Shown: one piece after another, positions 32,834-41,651 of the stretch
Numbering within the stretch: position 1 is the first letter of the stretch
Layout: each line of letters opens with the position of its first letter
Assembly: GCF_003259365.1 (NCBI RefSeq)
Contig: NZ_QLLY01000025.1
Span: 1-64,000 of the forward strand
Direction: 5' to 3'
DNA from: Streptomyces sp. PsTaAH-137
GTDB lineage: Bacteria; Actinomycetota; Actinomycetes; Streptomycetales; Streptomycetaceae
DNA: 64,000 bases
Translations under genes and position numbers: made by a program
Notes under the pieces: model-generated
The model's database searches: none
Told to the model about the DNA's origin: nothing
The model's input: only the letters and a program-made list of their open reading frames with translations

Positions 32834-33760
32834 TCAGACCGCTTCGGCGAGGGTGCGGCCGTAGAAGTCGGTGAGCCTGTCGACGGCCGCGTCGACGTGC
32901 TCCTTCTTGTCGTAGAGGTCGACGTGGCTGGCGCCCTCGATCCAGTGCAGTTCCTTGGGACCGGTGGCCCGCTGGTGGACGTCGACGGCCATCCAGGAGG
33001 TGACGGCGCGCGTGCCGACGATCTGCAGCAGGGGGCGCGGACCGATCAGCGGGACGGCGTGGAAGGCGTCGAAGAACGCCAGCTTGTCGATGCTCTCCCA
33101 GGCCAGGAACTTCGCCGAGCGCTCGTGCTCGCCCCGCGGGGTGCAGTAGTACTCGAATCCCTCGACGCCGTGCCGGCCGCCGAGCGCGCCGGCCTGTTCG
33201 GCGGTCTCGGGGAACATCGTCATGACACCGGCGTCCTCGCCGCGGGCCGCCGTGGTGCGCGCCCGGGCCGCGGCGTCGAGCAGGGTCCGGAAGACGGCCG
33301 GGTCCTGGGTGCCGTCGGCCCCCAGGCGGAACTGGCGGGCGACGTCGACGCCGCTGACCGTGGCCACCGCCTTCACCCGGTGATCGCCTCCGGCGGCGGA
33401 CAGGGAGTAGCCGCCGGAGGCGCAGATGCCGAGGAGGCCGATGCGGTCGTCGTCGACCTCGGCGCGGGTGGTCAGGTGGGAGACGGCCGCCTTGAAGTCC
33501 TCGACCCGCTGCGCGGGGTCCTCCAGACCGCGCGGCAGACCGCCGGACTCCCCCTGGTGTGCCGCGTCGAAGGCGAGTGTGACGAACCCTCGCTCCGCCA
33601 TCCGTCGCGCGTAGATGCCGGACGTCTGTTCCTTCACACTCGTGCCCGGGTGGCCGACCACGAGTGCCGGGCGCGGGCCCACGGCCGGGCCGTCGGGGGT
33701 GTAGAGGTGTGCGGCGATCCGGATACCGGCGCTGTCGAAGCTGACATCGGTCCTGGCCAT
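32834..33760 (-). CDS. Alpha/beta hydrolase (dienelactone hydrolase-like)
   Basis: This is a 308-residue cytoplasmic alpha/beta-hydrolase. The nucleophile elbow is GLLGICASGGYS near residue 120, the oxyanion strand is ALVVGHPGTSVKEQ near 35, the acid region follows PRPLLQIVGTRA and the His lies in IEGASHVDLYD near 285. The closest general class is the DLH/FrsA-like group acting on small esters. ATG at 33760 has GGAG six bases ahead. A longer open frame upstream lacks family similarity. It is divergent from a sensor kinase gene with about 257 bp between them. The substrate is unknown. Confidence 0.88.
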   Translation of the reverse strand: MARTDVSFDSAGIRIAAHLYTPDGPAVGPRPALVVGHPGTSVKEQTSGIYARRMAERGFVTLAFDAAHQGESGGLPRGLEDPAQRVEDFKAAVSHLTTRAEVDDDRIGLLGICASGGYSLSAAGGDHRVKAVATVSGVDVARQFRLGADGTQDPAVFRTLLDAAARARTTAARGEDAGVMTMFPETAEQAGALGGRHGVEGFEYYCTPRGEHERSAKFLAWESIDKLAFFDAFHAVPLIGPRPLLQIVGTRAVTSWMAVDVHQRATGPKELHWIEGASHVDLYDKKEHVDAAVDRLTDFYGRTLAEAV

Positions 33761-34017
33761 GGGAGGCTCCTTGGTGGTGAGGCGGCGGGGCGGGAACGGC
33801 CCCGCCTCTGCGATGTCTCCACCTTCGCGCCGGATCCTCGCGGCGAAAAGAGACAGGTTTCTGCCCGGGAAAGAACCTACCCCCCATACGTTTCCGGCGA
33901 CGGTGGCCGGTGTGAGCGATCGGCCCGGCTCACACTTTCTGCCCGGTACCTCTTCTGCTCGCCGTACACACATTGCACACTCTTACCTGTCTCATTCCTT
34001 TCCATGGCAGGCGGAGC

Positions 34018-35463
34018 ATGCGGGCACGACAGGGGTACAGAGGTCGGCGGCTGGGGCTGACGAGCCTCACGATCGCGGCGAGCGGCCTGCTCGCCCTGCT
34101 CATAGGTGTTGCCTTCGCGGTGCTGCTGTGGGCGATCTCCGACGCGAACAGTTCCATATCGGCCAGGCGGGCGTCCCGGACGGCTCTGGTCGAAGCGGGC
34201 AGCATGGAGCAGCTGCTGCTCGACCTGGAGACCGGTCAGCGTGGCTTCGTCATCACCGAACGGGAGGAGTTCCTGGAGCCGTGGCGGGCGGCGAGCGAGG
34301 AACTCGCGGCGGAGTCACGGCGGTTCACCGGCAGCGCCACCTCCGCGCAACAGCGGCGTGCCGCCGAGGAGATCGCCCGGGACGTCGAGTCGTTCCTGCA
34401 CGACTACTCGATCCCCCTGGTCGCGATGGTCCGGCGCGATGATCCGGCCGCGTCCGGCCTGAAGGCGGCCATCGACGGCAAGGAGCGTGTCGACGCCCTG
34501 CGGGCCGAGTTCCACGCGTACATGGCCGACGAGCGCGCACAGCTCGCGCGGCGCACGGACGCGGCCGGGACCAACAGCCATCAGGCCGTGCTCGCCGCGG
34601 CGGTGGGGCTCGCGGCGTCGACCGCGCTCGTGGCCGTCTTCACGGTGCTCCAGCACCGGGCGGTGGTACGGCCGGTGCGCGGCGCGGCGGCCGCCGCGCA
34701 GGAGCTCGCGGGCGGTGATCTGAGCGTGCGGGTCGCACCGAGCAGAGTCGCGGAGATCGGGGCGCTCGGCACCTCCTTTAACACGATGGCGGCGTCGCTC
34801 CAGGACTCGCGTCGGCGCATCATGGAGAGCACCGAGGCGGTGCACCGGCGTACCGCGCGGGACCTGCACGACGGGGCGCAGCAGCGGCTGGTGAGCCTGA
34901 TGATCGGGCTCCGTCTCGCGCGGGAGCTGATACCCGGCACGGAGAGCGCCGCGATCGATCTGCTGGACCAGTCCGCGGACAACGCCCAGACGGCGATCAA
35001 CGAGCTGCGGGAGCTGGCGTCGGGGATCTACCCGCTCGTGCTGACGGTGAAGGGGCTCGTGGCGGCCGTGAAGGACCTGGCGGCCCGTTGTCCCGTGCCC
35101 GTGGTCGTCGAGAGCAGCGACGAGCGGCGGATCTCCTCCACCGTCGAGTCGAACGCGTACTTCGTCGTGGCCGAGGCGGTGACGAACGCGGTCAAGCACG
35201 CCCGGGCGTCCCGGATCGATGTCTCCCTCGCGTTCGGCGACATGCTGCGGATCGAGGTCGCCGACGACGGTGTCGGGGGCGTGGGCAGGGCCAGCGCGGG
35301 CAGCGGGATGACCGGGCTCGCCGAACGGGTGGCGGCCTTCGACGGCAAGCTGACCATCGACTCGCCGCCCGGCGCGGGCACCAGCATCCTGATCCAGATC
35401 CCGGCCGAACCGGCGAAGACGGCCGCCGCCGGCACGGTCGGTGAGGTGGGCGCGGGACGGTGA
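34018..35463 (+). CDS. CHASE3/HAMP sensor histidine kinase, orphan
   Basis: This 481-residue kinase has a membrane helix (about 15-42), an extracytoplasmic CHASE3 domain (about 45-185; LLLDLETGQRGFVITEREEF is characteristic), a second helix (about 195-215), HAMP (about 218-270) and a HisKA_3/HATPase core. The H-box is RTARDLHDGAQQRLVSLM, near residue 285, and the G-box is VADDGVGGVG. ATG at 34018 lies next to GGCGGAG, so the ribosome site is very close. A TTG further upstream is less likely. No response regulator with an output domain is adjacent. The nearest candidate partner is the stand-alone receiver at 36196-36561. Confidence 0.92.
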   Translation: MRARQGYRGRRLGLTSLTIAASGLLALLIGVAFAVLLWAISDANSSISARRASRTALVEAGSMEQLLLDLETGQRGFVITEREEFLEPWRAASEELAAESRRFTGSATSAQQRRAAEEIARDVESFLHDYSIPLVAMVRRDDPAASGLKAAIDGKERVDALRAEFHAYMADERAQLARRTDAAGTNSHQAVLAAAVGLAASTALVAVFTVLQHRAVVRPVRGAAAAAQELAGGDLSVRVAPSRVAEIGALGTSFNTMAASLQDSRRRIMESTEAVHRRTARDLHDGAQQRLVSLMIGLRLARELIPGTESAAIDLLDQSADNAQTAINELRELASGIYPLVLTVKGLVAAVKDLAARCPVPVVVESSDERRISSTVESNAYFVVAEAVTNAVKHARASRIDVSLAFGDMLRIEVADDGVGGVGRASAGSGMTGLAERVAAFDGKLTIDSPPGAGTSILIQIPAEPAKTAAAGTVGEVGAGR

Positions 35464-35489
35464 GGTGGGTGCGGGACGGTGAGCCGTCC

Positions 35490-35894
35490 TCACTCGACCG
35501 GCTGGACCAGTTCGTCCCAGTCCACGCCGTCCAGTTCGGTCCCGCGAGGGACCAACTCGTACGTTCTGGAGAGCCAGTTCGCCACCGGTTCGGCGTCGAA
35601 CTCGATCAGCGCCGTGTGGAGGTTCCCGAGTCGGACGCAGAGCGAGGTGAGGCCGCCGTCGTGGTCGTGGACCGGCCAGAGCCGCACATCGCCCTCGCCC
35701 ACGCTGCCGGTCAGTCCGTCGGCGAGCAGGTCGCGGGAGAGGACCCAGCGCACCGGCCGCTCACCGTCGGTGCCGAAGACCATCGTGACGGCGAGCGGAT
35801 CGGCACTGTCGTACGACACCTCGCAGGTCCGCGTCAGAGCGAGGTCCGCGAACACCCAGTGCGCGGCCTTCAGGGAGAGCTGGCACTTCTTCAT
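35490..35894 (-). CDS. SsgA-family sporulation/cell-division regulator
   Basis: This is a 134-residue SsgA-like protein (SALP). The family pattern is clear: CEVSYDSADPLAVTMVFG, then VRWVLSRDLLADGL, then GDVRLWPVHDHDG and ALIEFDAEPVANWLSRTYELVP. SALPs control septum placement and wall remodelling in sporulating actinomycetes, and this is a strong marker for a Streptomyces-type host. ATG at 35894 has AGGAGG about six bases ahead. It is convergent with the sensor kinase, only 26 bp from its stop. Which SALP it is (SsgA to SsgG) cannot be decided from sequence alone. Confidence 0.93.
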   Translation of the reverse strand: MKKCQLSLKAAHWVFADLALTRTCEVSYDSADPLAVTMVFGTDGERPVRWVLSRDLLADGLTGSVGEGDVRLWPVHDHDGGLTSLCVRLGNLHTALIEFDAEPVANWLSRTYELVPRGTELDGVDWDELVQPVE

Positions 35895-36195
35895 GGTGGC
35901 CTCCTGGGCGGCTCGGCCGGTCGGCCGGTCTCGGAACGGGGTGGGTCCGGGTCGGATCAGTCGACGGCCCGGAGAGTGCCGGGACGGCGCCCGTGCAACA
36001 CGTCGCCGTCAGTCACATGTGTGAGGCGCCGCGGGCCGGAGGAAACTCCCCGGAACCTTGCGCCAAGTCTGCGATCGGGGGCGCGTCCGGGTCTGTCGTG
36101 TCCGCCCTCGCCCTTCGTGGGGGCTTCCCCACGGCGTTGTGGGGTCCACCCCACCCTCCGGCCGACGACGAAGACCCGCGGTCGGCGGGCCTTCG
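35895..36195. other. Intergenic region upstream of the SsgA-like gene
   Basis: About 300 bp without a supported gene. It must hold the ssgA-like promoter and the 3' end signals of the receiver gene. CCGTCAGTCACATGTGTGAG near 36008-36027 resembles part of the CACCGTCA-NN-TGACTGATG element seen elsewhere, but only one half fits. No clear terminator is seen. Confidence 0.4.
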
Positions 36196-36561
36196 TCAGG
36201 ACGCGGCGGGACCGAACAGCCCCCGGAGGTCCGCGTCGAACAGCCGGTCCTTGGCGACGAAGGACTCGATGCCCGCTCGCTCCAGTTCCTCGTGCGACCA
36301 GAACGACTTGTCCGTGGACGTCAGCACGATGCGCGGGGGGTTGTCCTCCTCGGTGACCTGCCGGGCCACGGCCAGTCCGTCCGTGTCCGGCAGGTGGAGA
36401 TCGAGCAGCAGCCCGTCGGGGCGGTGGGCCCGCACCGCGGCCAGGGCCGAGGCGCCGTCCCGGGACTCCGCCACGACGCATAGGCCCCGTGCCGTCAACA
36501 GCATCGTGGCGATGCGGCGGAACCCGGGGTCGTCGTCGACGACGACGATGTTGATGCACAT
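36196..36561 (-). CDS. Stand-alone response-regulator receiver domain
   Basis: This 121-residue protein is a complete CheY-like receiver and nothing else. It begins MCINIVVVDDDPGFRRIATM; the phospho-acceptor Asp is in GLLLDLHLPDTDG near residue 53, the Thr in IVLTSTDKSF and the Lys in ESFVAKDRLF. There is no output domain, so it would act by protein contact or as a phosphate sink. ATG at 36561 has GAGGG close before it. An upstream in-frame start at 36630 adds non-family sequence. It may partner the orphan kinase at 34018-35463, with the SsgA-like gene between them. Confidence 0.88.
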   Translation of the reverse strand: MCINIVVVDDDPGFRRIATMLLTARGLCVVAESRDGASALAAVRAHRPDGLLLDLHLPDTDGLAVARQVTEEDNPPRIVLTSTDKSFWSHEELERAGIESFVAKDRLFDADLRGLFGPAAS

Positions 36562-36679
36562 GCCCTCAGCATGCCGGGCGGCCCGACGGGTGGACCATAG
36601 GGGGAGCCCTACGGTTTGTGTATCACTCACGCACAGGCGGCTCCCTCCGCGCTCACGTGCCCTGTGACACGTAGGACGG

Positions 36680-38290
36680 TCAGTTTTCCGACGCCGGGTC
36701 CTCCGCGGCCTGCGCCAGGCCGCTGGACGCGCGCAGCGGGACTTCCTTGATGAACAGGGTGACGAGGAAGGCGAGCAGCGCGATCGGGGCGACGTACATG
36801 AAGATGTCGCCGATGGCGTGTCCGTAGGCGCTCTCCAGCCAGGTGCGCACGGGTGCCGGCAGCACGGCCAGGTCCGGCAGCCGGCCGCCGCCGGAGGCCT
36901 GCCCCGCCGTCACCCGGTCCTGCGGGCTGAGCCGGGTGACGGTCTCGCGGGCGTAGTGGCCGATCCGGGTGGTGAGGACCGAGCCGAGCACCGAGACACC
37001 CACCGCGCCGCCGAGGGAGCGGAAGAAGGTGACCGTGGAGGACGCGGCGCCGAGGTCGCCCGGAGACACCTGGTTCTGCGTGCACAGGACGAGGTTCTGG
37101 AGCGTCATCCCGACGCCGAGGCCCATCAGCGCCATGCAGAAGGCGATGTACAGGTACGACGTGTCGTGGCGGAGCATGCCGAGCAGGGCCAGGCCGGCCG
37201 TCAGCAGGACGCCGCCCGCGAGGAGCCAGCCCTTCCACTTGCCGGTGCGGGTGATGATCCGGCCGGAGACCGTGGAGGAGACGAACAGGCCCGCGATGAA
37301 CGGGATCGTCATGACGCCCGACATGGTCGGCGACTCACCGCGCGCCAGCTGGAAGTACTGGCTGAAGAAGACGGTGCCCGCGAACAGCGCGATGCCGACG
37401 AACAGGGAGGCGACGGAGGCGAGGGCGATGGTGGGGTTGCGGAACAGCCGCAGCGGGATGACCGGCTCGCTCGCCCTGGTCTCGGCGAACAGGAAGATCA
37501 GCGTGAGCACGACCGACGCGCCGACCAGCGTGTACGTCTGCCAGGACAGCCACGCGTACTTGTCGTCGGCGAAGGTGACCCAGACCAGCAGGGTGCAGAC
37601 GGCCGCGGTGACGAGGAACGCGCCGGCCCAGTCGACCTTGACCTGGCGCTTGAGCACCGGCAGGTTCAGCGTCCGCTGCAGCACGACCAGTGCGACGACC
37701 GCGAAGGGGATGCCGACGAAGAGGCACCAGCGCCAGCCGAGCCAGGACGTGTCGGTGATGACGCCGCCGAGCAGCGGACCGCCGACGGTGGCGACGGCGA
37801 AGGTGGCGCCCAGGTATCCGGAGTAACGGCCGCGCTCCCGGGGGGAGATCATCGCTGCCAGCACGACCTGGGCGAGCGCGGACAGCCCGCCGCCGCCCAG
37901 GCCCTGGATGACGCGGGCGCCGATCAGCGTGGCGGGGTTCTGCGCGAGACCGGCCACCAGGGAGCCGGCGACGTAGATGACGAGCGACGACTGGACCAGG
38001 ATCTTCTTGCTGAACTGGTCGGCGAGTTTGCCCCACAGGGGGGTCGAGGCGGTCACCGCGAGCAGGGAGGCGGTGACGACCCAGGTGTAGGCGCTCTGTC
38101 CGCCGCCGAGGTCGCTGATGATCCGGGGCAGCGCGTTGGTGACGACGGTCGAGGAGAGGATCGCGCAGAACAGGCCGAGCAGCAGTCCCGAGAGAGCACG
38201 CATGATCTGCGCGTGGGTCATCGGCGCGTGGCCGGCACCTCCTCCGTGGTGGGCGTGCGACCGCACACCTTCGCTGGGGGTGGTTGTCAT
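36680..38290 (-). CDS. DHA2-family (EmrB/QacA) MFS drug exporter
   Basis: This 536-residue protein has about 14 membrane helices, the DHA2 layout of proton-driven multidrug exporters. The signature motif after helix two is WGKLADQFSKKILVQ, and motif C-like sequence is GYLGATFAVATVGGPLLGGVI. The N-terminal 25 residues are His-rich and polar. ATG at 38290 has a weak GGAA site. Upstream lies a perfect palindrome (38347-38359) and three tandem 10-bp repeats (38321-38350), suggesting repression by a MarR- or TetR-type protein. No such regulator is adjacent. Substrates are unknown. Confidence 0.93.
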   Translation of the reverse strand: MTTTPSEGVRSHAHHGGGAGHAPMTHAQIMRALSGLLLGLFCAILSSTVVTNALPRIISDLGGGQSAYTWVVTASLLAVTASTPLWGKLADQFSKKILVQSSLVIYVAGSLVAGLAQNPATLIGARVIQGLGGGGLSALAQVVLAAMISPRERGRYSGYLGATFAVATVGGPLLGGVITDTSWLGWRWCLFVGIPFAVVALVVLQRTLNLPVLKRQVKVDWAGAFLVTAAVCTLLVWVTFADDKYAWLSWQTYTLVGASVVLTLIFLFAETRASEPVIPLRLFRNPTIALASVASLFVGIALFAGTVFFSQYFQLARGESPTMSGVMTIPFIAGLFVSSTVSGRIITRTGKWKGWLLAGGVLLTAGLALLGMLRHDTSYLYIAFCMALMGLGVGMTLQNLVLCTQNQVSPGDLGAASSTVTFFRSLGGAVGVSVLGSVLTTRIGHYARETVTRLSPQDRVTAGQASGGGRLPDLAVLPAPVRTWLESAYGHAIGDIFMYVAPIALLAFLVTLFIKEVPLRASSGLAQAAEDPASEN

Positions 38291-38320
38291 GGGTGTTGGT
38301 TCCTTACGTGGTGACAGCGG

Positions 38321-38350
38321 GTGTCATGGGGTGTCATGGGGTGTCATTGC
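38321..38350. repeat. Three tandem 10-bp repeats before the drug exporter
   Basis: GTGTCATGGG is repeated twice exactly and a third time as GTGTCATTGC, 31-60 bp before the exporter start. The position within the leader or promoter suggests a regulatory role. Confidence 0.7.
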
Positions 38351-38359
38351 CTGAGGCAA
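38347..38359. promoter_or_regulatory. Perfect palindrome TTGCCT-G-AGGCAA
   Basis: This 13-bp palindrome lies 57 bp before the DHA2 exporter start and partly overlaps the tandem repeat block. It has the TTGC-N5-GCAA form also present at 6295-6309. A MarR-type operator is the best guess. Confidence 0.5.
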
Positions 38360-38375
38360 CTACGGCGTACGACGA

Positions 38376-38531
38376 TCAGCGCAGGACGCGGCGGGACACG
38401 TTGGTGGTGACCAGGTCGAGGGGTTCCTCGCCCCGGCCGGACAGGACGGTGCGGATCGCGTAGAGGGTGAAACCCTTGGCCTGTTCGACCGTGACCGCGG
38501 GCGGCACGGACAGCTCCTGACGTGCCGTCAT
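38376..38531 (-). CDS. Small hypothetical protein (51 residues)
   Basis: An open frame of 51 codons begins MTARQELSVPPAVTVEQAKG and ends VTTNVSRRVLR. Third-position G/C bias is strong and the sequence looks protein-like, with a helical middle (AKGFTLYAIRTVL). The ribosome site is weak (GGG far upstream). It is in the same direction as the exporter gene but separated from it by the operator-like repeats. I do not recognise the family. It could be a remnant of a larger gene. Confidence 0.4.
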   Translation of the reverse strand: MTARQELSVPPAVTVEQAKGFTLYAIRTVLSGRGEEPLDLVTTNVSRRVLR

Positions 38532-38825
38532 GGGCGAAGGCGCCCTTGAGTGCCGCCGGCACCGGCACCGGCACTCGCCTCGGTCGACGAGCGCCCGGCC
38601 AGTCTGGCCGGGCCGGCATCGCGCACACATCCGTCGAATGACTGCGTGCCGGGCGGCCGTGTGCCCTGGGCATCTCGGTCGGACGACTGTCCGCCTCCGA
38701 GGACTCCTGCCGACCGGTCCCCGCGGGCCGATCCGAGCTCCGACCTGCGCGCTCCTACAATGTCCTGGCACCGTCGCGGAGACGGCGTCGCCCGTACGAC
38801 CGGGCTCGGACGAAGGTGGTGGCCC
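38532..38825. other. Upstream region of the LAL regulator
   Basis: About 290 bp with no supported gene. Open frames crossing it are G/C-rich noise. It should contain the promoter of the regulator at 38826. No clear inverted repeat was found. Confidence 0.35.
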
Positions 38826-41624
38826 GTGGCGTTCGCCGATTCCCCGGAGGCCGGAGCCGCCGGCCCGCTGGTGGGGCGCGAGCGCGACCTGGCCCGCATC
38901 CTCGGGGTGTCCGCACCGCATGCGGGCGGTGCGCTGCTGCTGTCCGGGGATCCCGGTGTCGGCAAGTCCGCGGTCCTCGACGCCGTGGCCGCGGCCGCCG
39001 CGCAGGACGGGACCCGGGTGCTGCGCGCGGCCGGCGCCGAGTTCGAGGCGGACATCGGCTACTCGGCGCTGCACCAGATCCTGCTGCCGCTGCACGGCGC
39101 GCTCGACCGGCTCGCCGCCCCCGGCAGGGAGGCCATGACCGTCGCCCTGGGCTTCGGCGCGGGCCCGCCCCCGGACCGCCTGGTCGTCTGCAACACCACG
39201 CTGGCGCTGCTGCGGTCGGTGGCCGAGAAGAGCCCCGTCCTGCTGATCGTGGACGATCTGCCGTGGGTGGACCGGGCGAGCGCCGCCGTCTTCGGTTTCC
39301 TCGCGCGCAGGCTGTCCGGCGACCGGGTCCGGTTCCTGGCCGCTTCGCGTACCGGCGTGGACAGCTTCTTCGACGGCAGCGGCCTCCCGGCGTACGAGCT
39401 GCCCGCCCTGGACCGGGACTCCGCCGCCCGCCTCGTCGACCTGCGCTTCCCCGACCTCGCGCTCCCGGTGCGGCGGCGCCTCCTGGAGGCCGCGCAGGGC
39501 AACCCGCTGGCCCTGCTCGAACTGCCCGACGCGCTCCGCGCCGACCAGCGCCGGGCCCGCGAGGTGCTGCCCGCCGTCCTGCCGCTCGGCGAACGCCTGC
39601 AGAACCTCTTCGTCTCCCGTGTCCGTACGCTGCCCGAGGCCACCCGCGCCCTGCTGCTGCTCGCCACCCTCGACGGCACGGGCGACCTCGGGGTGCTCTC
39701 GGCGGCCGCGCGGGAGTCGGACGCCCCCGCGGATCTGCGCGACCTCGACCCCGCCGAGCGGGACGGGCTCGTACGCGTCGAGGAGTCACCGCGGCGCCTG
39801 GTGTTCCGGCACCCGCTGATCATGTCCGCCGCGGTCGCGGCGGCCACCAGCAGCGCCCGCCGCGCGGCGCACCGGACGCTGGCACACGTGCTCGCCGACC
39901 GGCCGGAGCAGCGCGCCTGGCACCTGGGCGAGGCGACCCTCCAGCCGGACGAGGAGGTGGCGCTCCTGCTGGAGCGGACGGCACGGCACATCCTGGACCG
40001 CGGTGACGCGGTGGCCGCGATCGCCGCGCTCACCCGGGCGGCGGACCTCAGCCCGCAGGGCGCCGACCGCGCGCGCCGGCTGTCGGAGGCCGCCTACGTG
40101 GGGGCGGAGGCGATCGGCGCGCTGCGCAGCGCCTCGGAGCTCCTCGAGGACGCCCGACGGGCGGACCCCGGACACGGCATGTCCCTCAACTCGGCGAACG
40201 CGGCAGTGCAGTTGGTGCTGAACAGCGACGGCGACCTGGCCACCGCCCACCGCCTGCTGGTCGGCGCCATCGAGGAGGGCGATCACGGCTACGACGCCGA
40301 GGACCCGGCCCTCGTCGACGCGCTGCACTTTCTGGCGCTGCTGTGCAACTACGGCGCCCGCGAGGAACTGTGGGCGCCGTACTACGCGGCCGTCGCCCGG
40401 CTGCGCCCCGCTCCCCCGCCGCTGCTGCTGGTCGCCGCCCGTGTGTGGGGGGACCCGGCGCACGCGGACGCGGCGACGCTGCGCGAGCTGGACGAGATCA
40501 TCGCCGGCGCGCTGCGGGAGACCGACCCCGCCCGCGTCGTGCGGGTGGGGACCGCCGCGCTCTACCCGGACCGGCTGTCGGCGGTGCGCGAGGCGGCCTG
40601 GCGACTGGTGCGGCAGGGCCGTGAGGGCGGCCCGGTGCGCCGGCACATCGGCGCGCTGCTGCACCTGTGCCTGGACGACTACCACCGGGGCCGGTGGACC
40701 GAGGTCCTGGAGCTGTCGGAGGAAGGGCTGACGCTCTGCGAGCGGTCCGGGTACGCCGTCTGCACCTGGTTCTCCCAGTACACCAAGGGACTTGTGACCG
40801 CGTCGCGGGGCGACACCCGGACCGCGCACGCGCTCGCCGAGGCGATGATCAACTGGGCCTCGCCGCGCGGCATCCGGGAGGCCGTCCACTGCGCGCAGCA
40901 CGTGCACGCCCTCGCGGACATCGCCGACGGCGACTTCGACGCGGCGTTCGGCCGCGTGACCTCCATCAGCCCCGCGGGCAGCTTCCCCCCGTACGTCGCG
41001 CACGCCTCGTGGGTGTTCTTCGAGCTGGTGGAGTCAGCGGTGCGCACCGGCCGGCGCACGGAGGCGACGGCACATGTGCAAGCTTTGCGCGGGACGAACG
41101 TCGCCGGACTCTCGCCCCGGCTCGCGCTGCTCGCCGGCTGCGCCGAGGCACTCGTGGCGGAGGACGACGCCGAGGCGGCCCGCCTGTTCGAGCAGGCGCT
41201 GGCCACGCCGGACGCGGAGCGGTGGCCGTTCGAGCTGGCGCGGGTCCGGCTGGCGTACGGCGAACGCCTGCGCCGCTCCCGGGCGTTGTCCGAGTCGAAG
41301 GCTCCGCTGACGGCGGCGCTGAAGACGTTCGAGCAGCTGGAATCCGCGGCCTGGGCGGACCGTGCGCGCAAGGAACTGCGGGCGGCCGGACGGGTCGTGC
41401 CGCACGCGGCCGGGACGGTCGGTCCGGCCGGGTCGGCGCTGACCGCGCAGGAACGCGAGATCGCGGAGCTCGCCGCGACCGGCCTGACGAACAAGCAGAT
41501 CGCCGAGCGCCTGTTCATCTCGCACCGCACCGTCGGCGCGCACCTGTACCAGATCTACCCGAAGCTCGGGATCGCCTCCCGGGTGGCGTTGCGGGACGCG
41601 CTGCATCCGCTGGACCGGGACTGA
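38826..41624 (+). CDS. LAL-type large LuxR-family transcriptional regulator
   Basis: This 932-residue protein is an LAL regulator. An N-terminal AAA/STAND ATPase has Walker A LLSGDPGVGKSAVL (about residues 36-49) and Walker B LLIVDDLPWVD (about 140). A long TPR-like helical middle follows. The C-terminal LuxR HTH starts at LTAQEREIAELAATGLTNKQ (about 870) and ends near the stop. Such proteins often control secondary metabolism or sugar use in Streptomyces. GTG at 38826 follows AAGGTGG at a good distance and places the P-loop at the normal position. Its target is unknown. The flanking exporter and the P450 further down are possibilities only. Confidence 0.92.
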   Translation: MAFADSPEAGAAGPLVGRERDLARILGVSAPHAGGALLLSGDPGVGKSAVLDAVAAAAAQDGTRVLRAAGAEFEADIGYSALHQILLPLHGALDRLAAPGREAMTVALGFGAGPPPDRLVVCNTTLALLRSVAEKSPVLLIVDDLPWVDRASAAVFGFLARRLSGDRVRFLAASRTGVDSFFDGSGLPAYELPALDRDSAARLVDLRFPDLALPVRRRLLEAAQGNPLALLELPDALRADQRRAREVLPAVLPLGERLQNLFVSRVRTLPEATRALLLLATLDGTGDLGVLSAAARESDAPADLRDLDPAERDGLVRVEESPRRLVFRHPLIMSAAVAAATSSARRAAHRTLAHVLADRPEQRAWHLGEATLQPDEEVALLLERTARHILDRGDAVAAIAALTRAADLSPQGADRARRLSEAAYVGAEAIGALRSASELLEDARRADPGHGMSLNSANAAVQLVLNSDGDLATAHRLLVGAIEEGDHGYDAEDPALVDALHFLALLCNYGAREELWAPYYAAVARLRPAPPPLLLVAARVWGDPAHADAATLRELDEIIAGALRETDPARVVRVGTAALYPDRLSAVREAAWRLVRQGREGGPVRRHIGALLHLCLDDYHRGRWTEVLELSEEGLTLCERSGYAVCTWFSQYTKGLVTASRGDTRTAHALAEAMINWASPRGIREAVHCAQHVHALADIADGDFDAAFGRVTSISPAGSFPPYVAHASWVFFELVESAVRTGRRTEATAHVQALRGTNVAGLSPRLALLAGCAEALVAEDDAEAARLFEQALATPDAERWPFELARVRLAYGERLRRSRALSESKAPLTAALKTFEQLESAAWADRARKELRAAGRVVPHAAGTVGPAGSALTAQEREIAELAATGLTNKQIAERLFISHRTVGAHLYQIYPKLGIASRVALRDALHPLDRD

Positions 41625-41651
41625 CGCCGGCCCCGGGCCGGGCGGATCCGC

